A DNA stretch of 64,000 bases, from NCBI RefSeq assembly GCF_900240995.1, contig NZ_LT965957.1, positions 227,176 through 291,175 of the forward strand. Reading direction: 5' to 3'. This document shows, in pieces, positions 1-13,166 of this stretch (position 1 is its first letter; the number at the start of each line of letters is the position of its first letter). The notes beneath the pieces were generated by a model that was not told where the DNA came from, made no database searches, and worked only from the letters and a program-made list of their open reading frames with translations. The DNA comes from Bacillus sp. Marseille-P3661 (lineage in GTDB: Bacteria > Bacillota > Bacilli > Bacillales > Bacillaceae_J). The position numbers were made by a program, and so were the translations under genes.

Positions 1-4535
<4,535 letters not shown>

Positions 4536-4725
4536 AGGATGTTCAAGTGTCGACGTTCACAACAGGATGTTGTGGACTTTAGTCGACCGAAAAGGGTTTG
4601 ATTGCTCAAACTTAAAACTGACTTGGTTGTTGAACTAAAGTTCAACTTGTTTTGCACGCTTGACATTTTGTTTAGTTTTCAAAAAACATCATTTTCTCAT
4701 TTCGCTTGTTGCAGCGACAAGAATT

Positions 4726-4755
4726 AGTATATCACATCAACTTCGCGGAAGTCAA
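4726..4755 (-). promoter_or_regulatory. rrn sigma-A promoter
   Basis: On the minus strand, TTGACT (4750-4755) and TATACT (4726-4731) are separated by 18 nt, about 190 bp upstream of 16S. The DNA just upstream is extremely AT-rich, like an UP element. Between promoter and 16S lies a leader with TTTGAAAACTAAACAAAA, similar to the spacer, as expected for boxA-type leader elements. Confidence 0.75.
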
Positions 4756-4977
4756 TATATTATTTCGAAATAATTTAGTACTTCTTTTTTTATACTAGCT
4801 CTTTTTTAGCAACATATTACATAATACAATCCAAATAATATAAAATCAAGGAAAAACTAATGTTTTTTTTAGAAAAATTTATTTGAGATAGATTTTTTGT
4901 AAGACAGAATTAAACCTTACTAGGTATATTCGTAGAAGTCAATGAAATTATTTCATTAAGTATTTTATTTAATTTTA

Positions 4978-5010
4978 AAAATAAACGCTCAGATTTATAT
5001 CCAAGCGTCC
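4978..5010 (-). terminator. Rho-independent terminator of the queCDE operon
   Basis: On the minus strand just after queE, GACGCT pairs with AGCGTT around a loop of about 14 nt, followed by TTATTTTT. The stem is short, so the call is moderate. The rest of 4756-5042 is AT-rich and holds only the rrn upstream region. Confidence 0.5.
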
Positions 5011-5042
5011 AATTTTTAAGTAAGTAGCATCTCAAGAAAATA

Positions 5043-5768
5043 CTAAACTCCTCGCTTGTTTCCCCACACTAAGGCGTGAAGTTGTGGTAAAACTCGAACA
5101 TCTTTCATATGAGAACTATTAATAACTTTATTAATAAGCCATTCATATTTATTAAGTAATATATTCGTTAGTTTGTGATTATCCTGCATACATAGGTCAC
5201 TATTGCCAACTTGTAGAAATAACGGATACACCTTGTGATACCGCCTATAAATTTGATTGGCATAATCAAAATCATCATCATCAAAAATAACAATCTTTAG
5301 GCTAGCATTTTTTCGATATTTTTCTAATTTTGTAATGATGTCATCTAATATGTTAAAGTCTGTTACCATACCAGAGCTTGGTGGTTTAGGTGATAATGTC
5401 AAGTCATCAATATCAACCATCCATGGCTGCCATTTAGAACCCTGGGTTTCAAGGGCTGTTTTGATCCCGTTTTCCTTAAGTAGAGATAAAAGTTCTCCCA
5501 AATCAGATAACAATGCAGGATTTCCTCCTGAAATTGTAACATGATCAAAACTACCTTTCCCTAACTCATACAGCTTATCGTATATTTCTTCGGCTGTTAT
5601 TAGTTGGATACTATTCTTGGCAGATCCATCCCAGGTAAAAGCAGAATCACACCATTTACATTTATAATCACAACCAGCCGTTCTTACAAACATTGTCTTT
5701 CTTCCGACAACCATTCCCTCACCTTGTATCGTAGGTCCGAATATCTCTAGCACAGGAATTTTAGTCAA
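5043..5768 (-). CDS. queE: 7-carboxy-7-deazaguanine synthase QueE
   Basis: This radical SAM enzyme converts 6-carboxy-5,6,7,8-tetrahydropterin to 7-carboxy-7-deazaguanine in the preQ0/queuosine pathway. The protein is 241 aa. Near residue 33 it has the cluster-binding motif CDYKCKWC (CxxxCxxC), preceded by the GPTIQGEG substrate/SAM segment near the N-terminus and followed by the SGGNPAL segment near residue 100. The start is TTG at 5768, which overlaps the queD stop. GGGAGTGG lies at suitable spacing, so translation is probably coupled. It is the last gene of queC-queD-queE. No queF is present here, unlike in B. subtilis, so the preQ0 reductase must be encoded elsewhere. Confidence 0.95.
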   Translation of the reverse strand: MTKIPVLEIFGPTIQGEGMVVGRKTMFVRTAGCDYKCKWCDSAFTWDGSAKNSIQLITAEEIYDKLYELGKGSFDHVTISGGNPALLSDLGELLSLLKENGIKTALETQGSKWQPWMVDIDDLTLSPKPPSSGMVTDFNILDDIITKLEKYRKNASLKIVIFDDDDFDYANQIYRRYHKVYPLFLQVGNSDLCMQDNHKLTNILLNKYEWLINKVINSSHMKDVRVLPQLHALVWGNKRGV

Positions 5769-6249
5769 TATCCATCCACTCCCTTTTCACTTCAGCAAAA
5801 CTTGTGGGAGTTTCAAATAAACGTACGAATTCTACTCTTGCTCCACAGAATCGCTCTTGTCTTTTCTCCAACGACTCTTTCATTTTTTCGTATATCCAGA
5901 CAACCATATTTTCAGCTGTTGTATTCATTTTGGGAAGTGTTTCGTTTAAATATTTATGATCAAGATAAATCTCAATATCCTCCTTCCAGATCTTCTTAAT
6001 ATCAGAAAAATCAATGACAATTCCAATTTCGTTAACAAAGCCACTTATACCAAAAATGATTTTGTAAGTGTGTCCATGTAAGTTTTTGCATTTTCCATCA
6101 TAGCAATGTAAGTGGTGTGCTGCGTCAAACGTAAACTCCTTACTTACTAACACTCGTTTGTTATGATACTTTAATTCAGTTGACTTTATATCCTTATCTA
6201 TTTTTTGTAAATTATCCACTATTCTAAAACCAAATATACTATTTTCCAT
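5761..6249 (-). CDS. queD: 6-carboxy-5,6,7,8-tetrahydropterin synthase QueD
   Basis: QueD converts dihydroneopterin triphosphate to 6-carboxytetrahydropterin, the step before QueE. Zinc-ligand histidines are visible in [20 protein letters not shown], including the HGH pair, with the catalytic Cys just before it. ATG at 6249 is preferred over a GTG four codons upstream, because AGGGTGG lies 8 nt before this ATG and inside the end of queC. The protein is then 162 aa and overlaps queC by 11 nt. The first 30 residues are an extension before the conserved core. queD overlaps queE, so the three genes form one tightly packed operon. Confidence 0.93.
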   Translation of the reverse strand: MENSIFGFRIVDNLQKIDKDIKSTELKYHNKRVLVSKEFTFDAAHHLHCYDGKCKNLHGHTYKIIFGISGFVNEIGIVIDFSDIKKIWKEDIEIYLDHKYLNETLPKMNTTAENMVVWIYEKMKESLEKRQERFCGARVEFVRLFETPTSFAEVKREWMDID

Positions 6250-6913
6250 AATACATTCCACCCTTGTGAGTGTTTAAGTATTCATTTAGGCCTGCTTTTC
6301 TTAATTTACAGGCAGGACATACACCACATCCGTCTGAAATAATACCGTTATAGCATGTAAGAGTTTTTTCACGGACAAAATCTAATACATTTAGTTCATC
6401 AGCCAATTTCCAGGTTTCTGCCTTGTTTAACCACATTAATGGGGTATGAATCACGAAAGACTCATCCATTGATAAATTCAATGTAACATTTAACGATTTA
6501 ATAAAGGCATCCCTACAATCAGGGTACCCACTAAAATCTGTTTCACAAACGCCTGTAACAATGTGCCTAAAACCTATTTGTCTAGCTAAAACCCCTGCAA
6601 ATGATAGAAACAACAAATTTCTGCCGGGAACAAATGTGTTCGGCAATTCTCCGCTTTGGCCGTCTCTAACTTCAATGTCATCTCTTGTTAATGCATTGGG
6701 CGCTAATTGATTTAACAAAGACATATCTAGTATATGGTGCCTAATACCTAACTCCTCAGCAATATCCTGTGCGCACTCAATTTCCAAACGATGGCGCTGA
6801 TTATAATCAAAAGTCACAACCTGCACTTCTTTAAATTGTTTCAATGCCCAAAATAAACATGTTGTACTGTCTTGACCTCCACTAAATACAACAATTGCTT
6901 TTTCATTCTTCAT
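6239..6913 (-). CDS. queC: 7-cyano-7-deazaguanine synthase QueC
   Basis: QueC is an ATP-dependent amidation and dehydration enzyme that turns 7-carboxy-7-deazaguanine into preQ0. The 224-aa protein has the PP-loop SGGQDSTTC at residues 11-19 and the C-terminal zinc site [10 protein letters not shown] plus an upstream Cys in LTCYNG. It is the first gene of the que operon. A preQ1-I riboswitch followed by a terminator hairpin lies directly upstream, so transcription is expected to stop when preQ1 is plentiful. Confidence 0.96.
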   Translation of the reverse strand: MKNEKAIVVFSGGQDSTTCLFWALKQFKEVQVVTFDYNQRHRLEIECAQDIAEELGIRHHILDMSLLNQLAPNALTRDDIEVRDGQSGELPNTFVPGRNLLFLSFAGVLARQIGFRHIVTGVCETDFSGYPDCRDAFIKSLNVTLNLSMDESFVIHTPLMWLNKAETWKLADELNVLDFVREKTLTCYNGIISDGCGVCPACKLRKAGLNEYLNTHKGGMYYGK

Positions 6914-6939
6914 AGTAAATAACTCCTTTGTACAAGAAA

Positions 6940-6970
6940 AACCAGCATTCCTAAGAAAGAAATGCTGGTT
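6940..6970 (-). terminator. Riboswitch-controlled terminator of the que operon
   Basis: AATGCTGGTT (6961-6970) pairs perfectly over 10 bp with AACCAGCATT (6940-6949) across an 11-nt loop, followed on the minus strand by TTTTCTTG. It sits between the preQ1 aptamer and the queC start and is the natural expression platform. Confidence 0.85.
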
Positions 6971-6973
6971 CTT

Positions 6974-7008
6974 CTTAGTTTTTTAGAGAGGGTTAAGCTA
7001 GAACCTCT
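6974..7008 (-). promoter_or_regulatory. preQ1-I riboswitch aptamer
   Basis: Read on the minus strand, AGAGGTTCTAGCTTAACCCT is followed by CTCTAAAAAACTAAG. This matches the preQ1 class I consensus: AGAGG P1 stem, UUCUAGCUA-type loop, ACCCUCU pairing strand and the A-rich CUAA tail that forms the pseudoknot. The terminator hairpin starts 3 nt later. The arrangement predicts transcription attenuation of queCDE by preQ1. Confidence 0.95.
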
Positions 7009-7289
7009 ACCGCATCTCTGCGGATTTTCAATAAGTTGTTTCAGCCATGGTAATTCTTGTTGAACTACCTGTGAAATGTAATTTAATTTTACTATATCAT
7101 AAATAATCATATAAATCCCCTACTAATTTATTCAACAAAATTTCATTTAGTCTAAACATCATAAAGAAAATTGATAAAATCAAACAAATTACCACTGCTA
7201 AAAATACTCCTTGATAAAAACAGGTAATATATGGGAATACTTAAATCATTAAAAGTATACACAGTTAGCTTTCTCATAAGGTGGTACAT

Positions 7290-9005
7290 ATGTCAAATTT
7301 CGATAAACATCAAAAAAAACTTGAAATCTCTTCAGATAATAGAGGCGTTCTTTATCAAAAATTATTTGAGACACACTCCGTTCCCATTTACATCATTGAT
7401 CAAAACGGTAAATATTTAGATTATAATAAAGGATTTGAAAACCTAACAGGTTATGGTCCAAAAGAGTTAATTGGTCAAGGTTATGAAATGATTATCCATC
7501 CAAGTGATTTAATAGCAGTTGAAAGCTTTTTTAAGTCTTCGTTATTAGGGGACACACATACAAGAGAATTTCGAATAATACATAAAAATGGAGGTATAAA
7601 AACAGTTTCTACTGATGCTGTTCCAATTACAAGCTCTAACAGGGAGGATCAAGGTATTTTTGTAATAGGCAAAGATATTACGGAGCAAAAAAGAGCACAG
7701 CAAGCTGCAGAATATATGGCTTATCATGATTTCCTATCTGACCTTCCTAATCGAAGATTATTTGAGGAAACACTCGATAAAGAAATAAAGTATGCCACAG
7801 AAAATACCAGCTGTTTAGCCGTATTGTTCATAGATGTTGACCGTCTTAAATTTGTAAATGATACATTAGGACATGACATTGGTGACAAAGTCTTAAAAAA
7901 AGTTGCTTCTACATTAAAATTATGTGTAACTTCTAAAGATTTAGTTGCAAGATGGGCTGGCGATGAATTTATTATTTTACTTACCAAACTAGATGATGCA
8001 CATGGTGCTGAACAAATCGCACAAAAGATAATTCAAAGTTTTAATGAGCCCTATATAATAGATAACCTTGAACTATACATGACAGTAAGTATAGGAATTA
8101 GTATTTTCCCAGAATCAGGTCAAGATTTAAACTCCTTAATAAAAAGTGCAAATTTAGCTATGTACTTAATAAAAGAAAACGGCAAAAATAATTTTCAATT
8201 GTATTACCCACGGTTAAATACTCATACTTTCAGGACATTTTCCTTGCAAAATGACCTACGAAAAGCATTGGCGAACAATCAATTCGAGTTATATTATCAA
8301 CCAAAAGTAAACGCGATAACAAGAAGGATTATTGGTGCCGAAGCTTTGATTCGTTGGAATCATCCCGAATTGGGTATTGTTCCTCCTAATGATTTTATAC
8401 CTTTAGCTGAAGAATTTGGATTCATTATACCAATAGGGGATTGGGTCCTGAAAAATGTTTGTTATCAAATTAGACAGTGGGAAGGTGAAGGAATAGAGCC
8501 AATTCCAGTTTGTATCAATTTTTCGGTTATCCAATTCTTACAACAAGATTTTATTGGGAAATTTGCTGCAACTCTTAAAGAATATAACATTGAAGGAAAA
8601 ATGATTGAAGTAGAAATAACAGAAAGTATGATTCTAGATCGAGAATATGAAATGGTAAAAACATTTGAATCACTAAAAAAGTTAGGCGTACATTTGGCGC
8701 TTGATGATTTTGGTACTGGATATTCTTCATTAAGCTATTTAAGAAAATACAAATTTGACACCATTAAACTCGACAGATCCTTTGTTAAAGACATTCATTC
8801 CAATTTAGAAAGTGCATCAATCATTAAATTTATTACAATCTTATGTAAAGAGCTAGACATGATCATAGTTGCAGAGGGTGTAGAGGAAGAAAAACAATTA
8901 ATATCCTTACGGGATCTAAAATGTGATGTACTACAAGGCTATTTATTTAGTAAACCAAAGCCTATAAACGAGTTTAAAACGTTGTTAATTAATAAATATT
9001 GCTAA
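7290..9005 (+). CDS. PAS-GGDEF-EAL cyclic-di-GMP turnover protein
   Basis: This 571-aa cytoplasmic protein carries a PAS sensor domain (about 20-130), a GGDEF diguanylate cyclase domain (about 145-300) and an EAL phosphodiesterase domain (about 320-570). The cyclase signature is ARWAGDEF, so the first Gly of GGDEF is Ala, a change compatible with activity in known cyclases. The EAL domain keeps EALIRWNHP, the DDFGTGYSSL metal/base motif and KLDRSFV, so it is probably catalytically competent. ATG at 7290 is chosen because AAGGTGG sits just before it; a GTG 9 nt upstream lies inside that ribosome binding site. No transmembrane segment is seen. It is a single gene, convergent with the wall-protein gene and ending at a shared terminator. 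Confidence 0.92.
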   Translation: MSNFDKHQKKLEISSDNRGVLYQKLFETHSVPIYIIDQNGKYLDYNKGFENLTGYGPKELIGQGYEMIIHPSDLIAVESFFKSSLLGDTHTREFRIIHKNGGIKTVSTDAVPITSSNREDQGIFVIGKDITEQKRAQQAAEYMAYHDFLSDLPNRRLFEETLDKEIKYATENTSCLAVLFIDVDRLKFVNDTLGHDIGDKVLKKVASTLKLCVTSKDLVARWAGDEFIILLTKLDDAHGAEQIAQKIIQSFNEPYIIDNLELYMTVSIGISIFPESGQDLNSLIKSANLAMYLIKENGKNNFQLYYPRLNTHTFRTFSLQNDLRKALANNQFELYYQPKVNAITRRIIGAEALIRWNHPELGIVPPNDFIPLAEEFGFIIPIGDWVLKNVCYQIRQWEGEGIEPIPVCINFSVIQFLQQDFIGKFAATLKEYNIEGKMIEVEITESMILDREYEMVKTFESLKKLGVHLALDDFGTGYSSLSYLRKYKFDTIKLDRSFVKDIHSNLESASIIKFITILCKELDMIIVAEGVEEEKQLISLRDLKCDVLQGYLFSKPKPINEFKTLLINKYC

Positions 9006-9020
9006 AACATTGTTTTGTTA

Positions 9021-9060
9021 AAGAAATAGGTATCCTTTTGGGATACCTACTTCTTTTTTT
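9021..9060. terminator. Bidirectional terminator between convergent genes
   Basis: AAGAAATAGGTATCC pairs with GGATACCTACTTCTT around a TTTT loop with one wobble pair. The plus strand continues with TTTTTT and the minus strand with TTTCTTTAAC. It serves the GGDEF-EAL gene on the left and the SLH/GH18 gene on the right. Confidence 0.85.
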
Positions 9061-9068
9061 ATTATCAG

Positions 9069-11156
9069 TTAACTTTTCTTACTAATTTCTTCTTTTATTT
9101 TGCTTAATGTTTGTGGTCCGACAATCCCATCTACACTTAAGTCATGATCCTTTTGAAAAGCAATTACGGCATCGTATGTCGCTTGTCCAAAATACCCTGT
9201 AATTTTCTCATCGAAATAACCAAGAAAGGCTAGATCTGACTGCAGACTTTTTACTTCTTCCCCATAAACACTCACTTTGAGTATACCTTTAGTATCTTTT
9301 TCTATTTGAGGAGCGATACGATTTAATACAGATGCCATCTGAGCTCTTGTTATTTTTTCAGTTGGTTTAAATGTTTGGTCTTCAAACCCTTTGAATATTC
9401 CATGTTGATTCATTTTTTTGATAGCTAACTGAGACCACCGTCCAGATTCTACATCTTTAAAATCTTTTACTTCTGTTACCATGGCTGGTGATTCTTCTAA
9501 AATCCGGTCAAGAATAACCGCCATTTCTTCACGTGTTACAGCCTCATCTGGAGCAAATCGTCCTTTTGCTTTTCCCTTCATTAAGCCATGTTGATTTGCA
9601 ATTTCTATATCGTGGTTTGCCCAGTGTCCTTTATTTACATCAGCAAAGGTAGAAGTTGTTGGATCGATAGGTTGTTTAGCTTTTAAATTTAAAGCTCTTA
9701 CTAAAATGGCAGCTGCTTCAGCCCTTGTTAACGTTTTGTCTGGGGCAAACACATTGCTTTCAATTCCATTCATCCACCCTTTACCCGAAATTGAAATAAT
9801 GTCATTTTCTGCCCAATGCTTATTAATATCCCTAAATTTACTAGTAGGTGATGAAATTCCACTAGTCTGGTCTTTCTGAGTTTCAGGGATTGGAGCAGGT
9901 GCCACCAATTGATAATCATGATTTTTTACTAACATATCAAAGTTATACCATAAACTGGTATCCTCTTGCCCTAAACTCCAACTACCAGTACCCTTCAAAT
10001 TGTATTTGTGAACAAGATCAATCTTCCTTGTTATAGATTCATTGTTCTCAAACCAAATGTGATATGTACCGGGCTTTAGCGCTTTACCCGCAATTGTTGT
10101 CACTGGATCGCTCGGTCCAATCGTAACGATTGCTTTTGGGGATTTTGCTTTCTCATCGTAAGTGACCTTACCATTATATTTTTTCACAAGCTCTTCAACG
10201 CGATAGTTGGAAATACCGTATCCTCCATAACTTTGCCCTTCAATCCAATACCGCCCAAAAAACGCAAGTCCTAATACGATTTTCTCGGGCGGAACTTCTT
10301 GGTTAATCGCATATTGTATCGATTTTTCTACCCAATCGTAACTTGCAACAGGGCCTTCTTCTCCACCTTGAAAACTTTCATCATAAGCCATAATCATTAA
10401 GTAATCAGCGTGTTGGGATAAAGCTTTATAATCATAAGAGCCATGCCAACCTTTTTTCCAACCTTGCGGATTGGCTGCCACTGCGACAGATACCTCTTTG
10501 TCCTCAGGTATTTTTTCACGTAGCAACCTCACTAAATCAGTATAATTTTCACGATCAGCATCAGTCACATTTTCGATATCAACATTAACACCGTCAAGAT
10601 CGTACGTCTCAATCGCATCTGCAATTTGCTGCGCCAAATGTTCACGATTTTCAAGCGCCTCTCTTCCTAAGTTCCTGTCCCAATGATTAGATAAGAAAGG
10701 TACTACCTTAATACCTTGTTTATGCATCTCATTAACAAATTTAGGGTCCTTCAAGTCTGAAGATAATTTTAAACTTCCGTCCGAGTTAATATCAAAATAG
10801 CTCGGGGAGGTTACATTTAAATTCCCTTGTGTTCGTTCAACCTGTTTTATAAATGAATCAGTGGAACCAAAGTATAGGTAACTCATATTAAAATTAACTT
10901 GGTGTGCACTTGCAGTTTGTGTGTTTATATTCATAGAAATTGTCGTTAATAATGTTGCACCTAGCATAACTTTTACTGATTTTACTTTTATATTTTTAAA
11001 ATTTCTATTTACAAACGCTCGAATTTTCTCGTCCTGACGTTTACCAAACGTATCTTTAATTCCTAATTCATTCGCAAATTCAGTCGAATTTGGTTCGATA
11101 AATAATATAACTGTGTAGCCATCCCCGTCTTTTACTAGGCGATATCTTTCAATCAA
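9069..11156 (-). CDS. S-layer-anchored GH18-type glycosidase with peptidoglycan-binding tail
   Basis: The 695-aa surface protein has five parts. Residues 1-50 form a charged module ([19 protein letters not shown]...EFANELG) shared with the next gene. A hydrophobic segment at about 62-80 may act as a signal anchor. A GH18 catalytic domain (about 85-415) resembles the SleL/YaaH spore or wall hydrolases, with the active-site motif DGVNVDIEN. Three SLH domains (about 440-610) follow, each with the FxDVxxxHWA pattern. A PG_binding_1 domain ends the protein (about 627-690, [15 protein letters not shown]). It probably hydrolyses GlcNAc-containing wall glycan while held on the wall. The ribosome binding site AAGGAGGG precedes ATG at 11156. 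It follows the LysM gene closely and both may be co-transcribed. Confidence 0.88.
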   Translation of the reverse strand: MIERYRLVKDGDGYTVILFIEPNSTEFANELGIKDTFGKRQDEKIRAFVNRNFKNIKVKSVKVMLGATLLTTISMNINTQTASAHQVNFNMSYLYFGSTDSFIKQVERTQGNLNVTSPSYFDINSDGSLKLSSDLKDPKFVNEMHKQGIKVVPFLSNHWDRNLGREALENREHLAQQIADAIETYDLDGVNVDIENVTDADRENYTDLVRLLREKIPEDKEVSVAVAANPQGWKKGWHGSYDYKALSQHADYLMIMAYDESFQGGEEGPVASYDWVEKSIQYAINQEVPPEKIVLGLAFFGRYWIEGQSYGGYGISNYRVEELVKKYNGKVTYDEKAKSPKAIVTIGPSDPVTTIAGKALKPGTYHIWFENNESITRKIDLVHKYNLKGTGSWSLGQEDTSLWYNFDMLVKNHDYQLVAPAPIPETQKDQTSGISSPTSKFRDINKHWAENDIISISGKGWMNGIESNVFAPDKTLTRAEAAAILVRALNLKAKQPIDPTTSTFADVNKGHWANHDIEIANQHGLMKGKAKGRFAPDEAVTREEMAVILDRILEESPAMVTEVKDFKDVESGRWSQLAIKKMNQHGIFKGFEDQTFKPTEKITRAQMASVLNRIAPQIEKDTKGILKVSVYGEEVKSLQSDLAFLGYFDEKITGYFGQATYDAVIAFQKDHDLSVDGIVGPQTLSKIKEEISKKS

Positions 11157-11186
11157 GAAAAACCCTCCTTCCTAATGAGATAATCA

Positions 11187-13013
11187 TTACGTACCTGCAG
11201 CCACCTTAATTTTTGCTTGATGATCGGTATCAACTTTGCCGTCTTTATGGCGCGTGCTATTCTTAAAATGAATATCAAAATGTCCTTCAAAATTATTATC
11301 AGCTATATACTGAACATCATGTGGCATTGCACTCATCGAAGCTGCAATTTTCCTCCCATCAACTTCAACAATAACTGGCCGTGTTTTCCAAGACCAAGCT
11401 CCACCCCACACCTGTTTCATAGTCGCTGCGTCTGTAGCAGTTAATGGTTCACAATCAGCATGATTCGCACCTGTTGTTCTCTTAACCTTAAACGACTTAC
11501 CCGTTTGAAAATCTGTTACCTTCGCTACTTTACCGATACCGAAAACATATTGTGCCTCAGTCCACCAATCAAGATATTCTCCATGTTTAGCACTTACTGT
11601 TTTCTGAACTGGAATATTGTGCACTGGAACCTTTATTATTTGACCAATAGATAGGGGACTTGATTGGGTCATCCCATTTGTTTTCAACAATTCCGACATC
11701 GGGACCCCATATTTCACGCTTAAATTCCACATATTATCTCCTTTTTGAATAATATGTGTATCATATGTGATGCTAGCAGTTCCTGTAGTTTGAGTTTGAG
11801 AGTTGGTTGTTGTAGGAGCTGGATTCAATTTATCATTAGTTAGTTTCAATACTTGTCCAACATAAATAGTATCCTTGGTTAACTGATTCCATTCTTTTAT
11901 ATTTGAGACAGATATATTAAATTTTCTTGCAATCGCTGACAATGAATCTCCAGATGTTACTATATACGTACTTGGGACCGAAGTTCCATTAGGTGTAGAA
12001 AGGGCAGAATCTGTTTGTATATTTAATTTTTGACCTACAAATAAAGCATCATTTGTTAGTTTATTATCTTGCTTAATTTGAGCGACAGTTGTATTAAACT
12101 TATTAGCTAAACTGTACAACGTGTCACCAGTCATAACTTGATATTGCAGATCACTTGTTGTTTGATTAGCAACCTTAGACGTCGTTAGGCCTGGTGTTTC
12201 CGATTGTTTAGGTATAGATTGAGGGATATTTAAAGTCTGCCCTACTGATATGTGATCACTAGTCAAATTGTTCATTGTTTTAATATCATTAACACTAATA
12301 CCATATCTCTGTGAAATTCCCCACAATGAATCTCCGTTAACTACTTGATGTGTTTTCTGAGAGTTAGGTGACACAATATTAACTGTGCGTGTTTCTCCAT
12401 TCCAATCCACGTTTAAGCCTAATGCAGTGCTAACAAAACGTAACGGAACCATAACAGTACCATTTACTAATATTGATGGCGGTACGTTTAATTTCTCACT
12501 ATTTACATTTGCAACAGTAGAGCCCACTGTAAACGCTATTCGTGTATTTCCGCTGTTGATTCCAACTGTTTTAGAATCTCCGTTCCACCAAACCGATGCA
12601 CCTAGTTTCTCTGCAACTCCTCGAATTGGAATATATGTAACTCCATCTTTTATGATTGGTGGTTGAGAAAAGGTTGTCGGCTCTCCATCGATGTTGATAA
12701 TTACATCATTTGATTGCTCTGTAATCGCCCCATTATTTGAGTTCTCAGCGGCTAAAGTAGATGACTGATGATTGAGGGTTAAAGTTGCTATTAGGATAGA
12801 CCCAAACATTATTTTAACAAGTCTAGCTTGTACATTACTCGCTACTCTGTTTCGAATGTATTGCTGTACTTGGCTTTCAATGCTTTTCGGAGTTCCTTCA
12901 CGAACTCTCTCCCCTAATTCTTGTGCAAATTCGTATTTATTTGGATTTATATATAATATAATCGCATGACCATCTTGTGTTTCAACGATTTTATGTCGAA
13001 AAAACAAATCCAT
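11187..13013 (-). CDS. Wall protein with copper-amine-oxidase-N-like and four LysM domains
   Basis: The start is ATG at 13013 behind AAAGGAGGTGATAGA; longer frames upstream run through a terminator and are not used. The 608-aa protein begins with the same charged module as its neighbour (DGHAIILYINPN..EFAQELG) and a hydrophobic segment at about 70-88. A stalk-type Cu_amine_oxidN1 domain follows (about 100-220). It contains two copies of the V(T/M)(Y/V)(I/P)PxRxV pattern. Then come four LysM repeats (about 222-490), each starting with YxVxxGDxL or similar. The last 120 residues form a conserved-looking domain with HFDIHFKNSTRHKDG and DTDHQ; its function is not known to me. It probably binds peptidoglycan outside the cell. 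The C-terminal His/Asp pattern hints at a metal or catalytic site, which is inference. Confidence 0.85.
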   Translation of the reverse strand: MDLFFRHKIVETQDGHAIILYINPNKYEFAQELGERVREGTPKSIESQVQQYIRNRVASNVQARLVKIMFGSILIATLTLNHQSSTLAAENSNNGAITEQSNDVIINIDGEPTTFSQPPIIKDGVTYIPIRGVAEKLGASVWWNGDSKTVGINSGNTRIAFTVGSTVANVNSEKLNVPPSILVNGTVMVPLRFVSTALGLNVDWNGETRTVNIVSPNSQKTHQVVNGDSLWGISQRYGISVNDIKTMNNLTSDHISVGQTLNIPQSIPKQSETPGLTTSKVANQTTSDLQYQVMTGDTLYSLANKFNTTVAQIKQDNKLTNDALFVGQKLNIQTDSALSTPNGTSVPSTYIVTSGDSLSAIARKFNISVSNIKEWNQLTKDTIYVGQVLKLTNDKLNPAPTTTNSQTQTTGTASITYDTHIIQKGDNMWNLSVKYGVPMSELLKTNGMTQSSPLSIGQIIKVPVHNIPVQKTVSAKHGEYLDWWTEAQYVFGIGKVAKVTDFQTGKSFKVKRTTGANHADCEPLTATDAATMKQVWGGAWSWKTRPVIVEVDGRKIAASMSAMPHDVQYIADNNFEGHFDIHFKNSTRHKDGKVDTDHQAKIKVAAGT

Positions 13014-13128
13014 TCTATCACCTCCTTTATAAGATGGATTATTTATAGAAAAATAATGAAGGATAATTTTGGTATGATAAAACCTTAAATTTAGTGGATT
13101 GTTTTGTAAGGTGCGAGAACAGAAAATA

Positions 13129-13152
13129 GACCTATCTCGAATGAGATAGGTC
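13129..13152 (-). terminator. Terminator after the SEC-C gene
   Basis: GACCTATCTC and GAGATAGGTC form a perfect 10-bp stem with a 4-nt loop. TATTTTCTG follows on the minus strand, just beyond the stop of the SEC-C gene. Confidence 0.8.
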
Positions 13153-13166
13153 ATTAAATACTATAT

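Noticed and set aside
13014-13154. N-terminal extension of the LysM protein
   Set aside because: It runs through a terminator hairpin; ATG 13013 follows AAAGGAGGTGATAGA directly.
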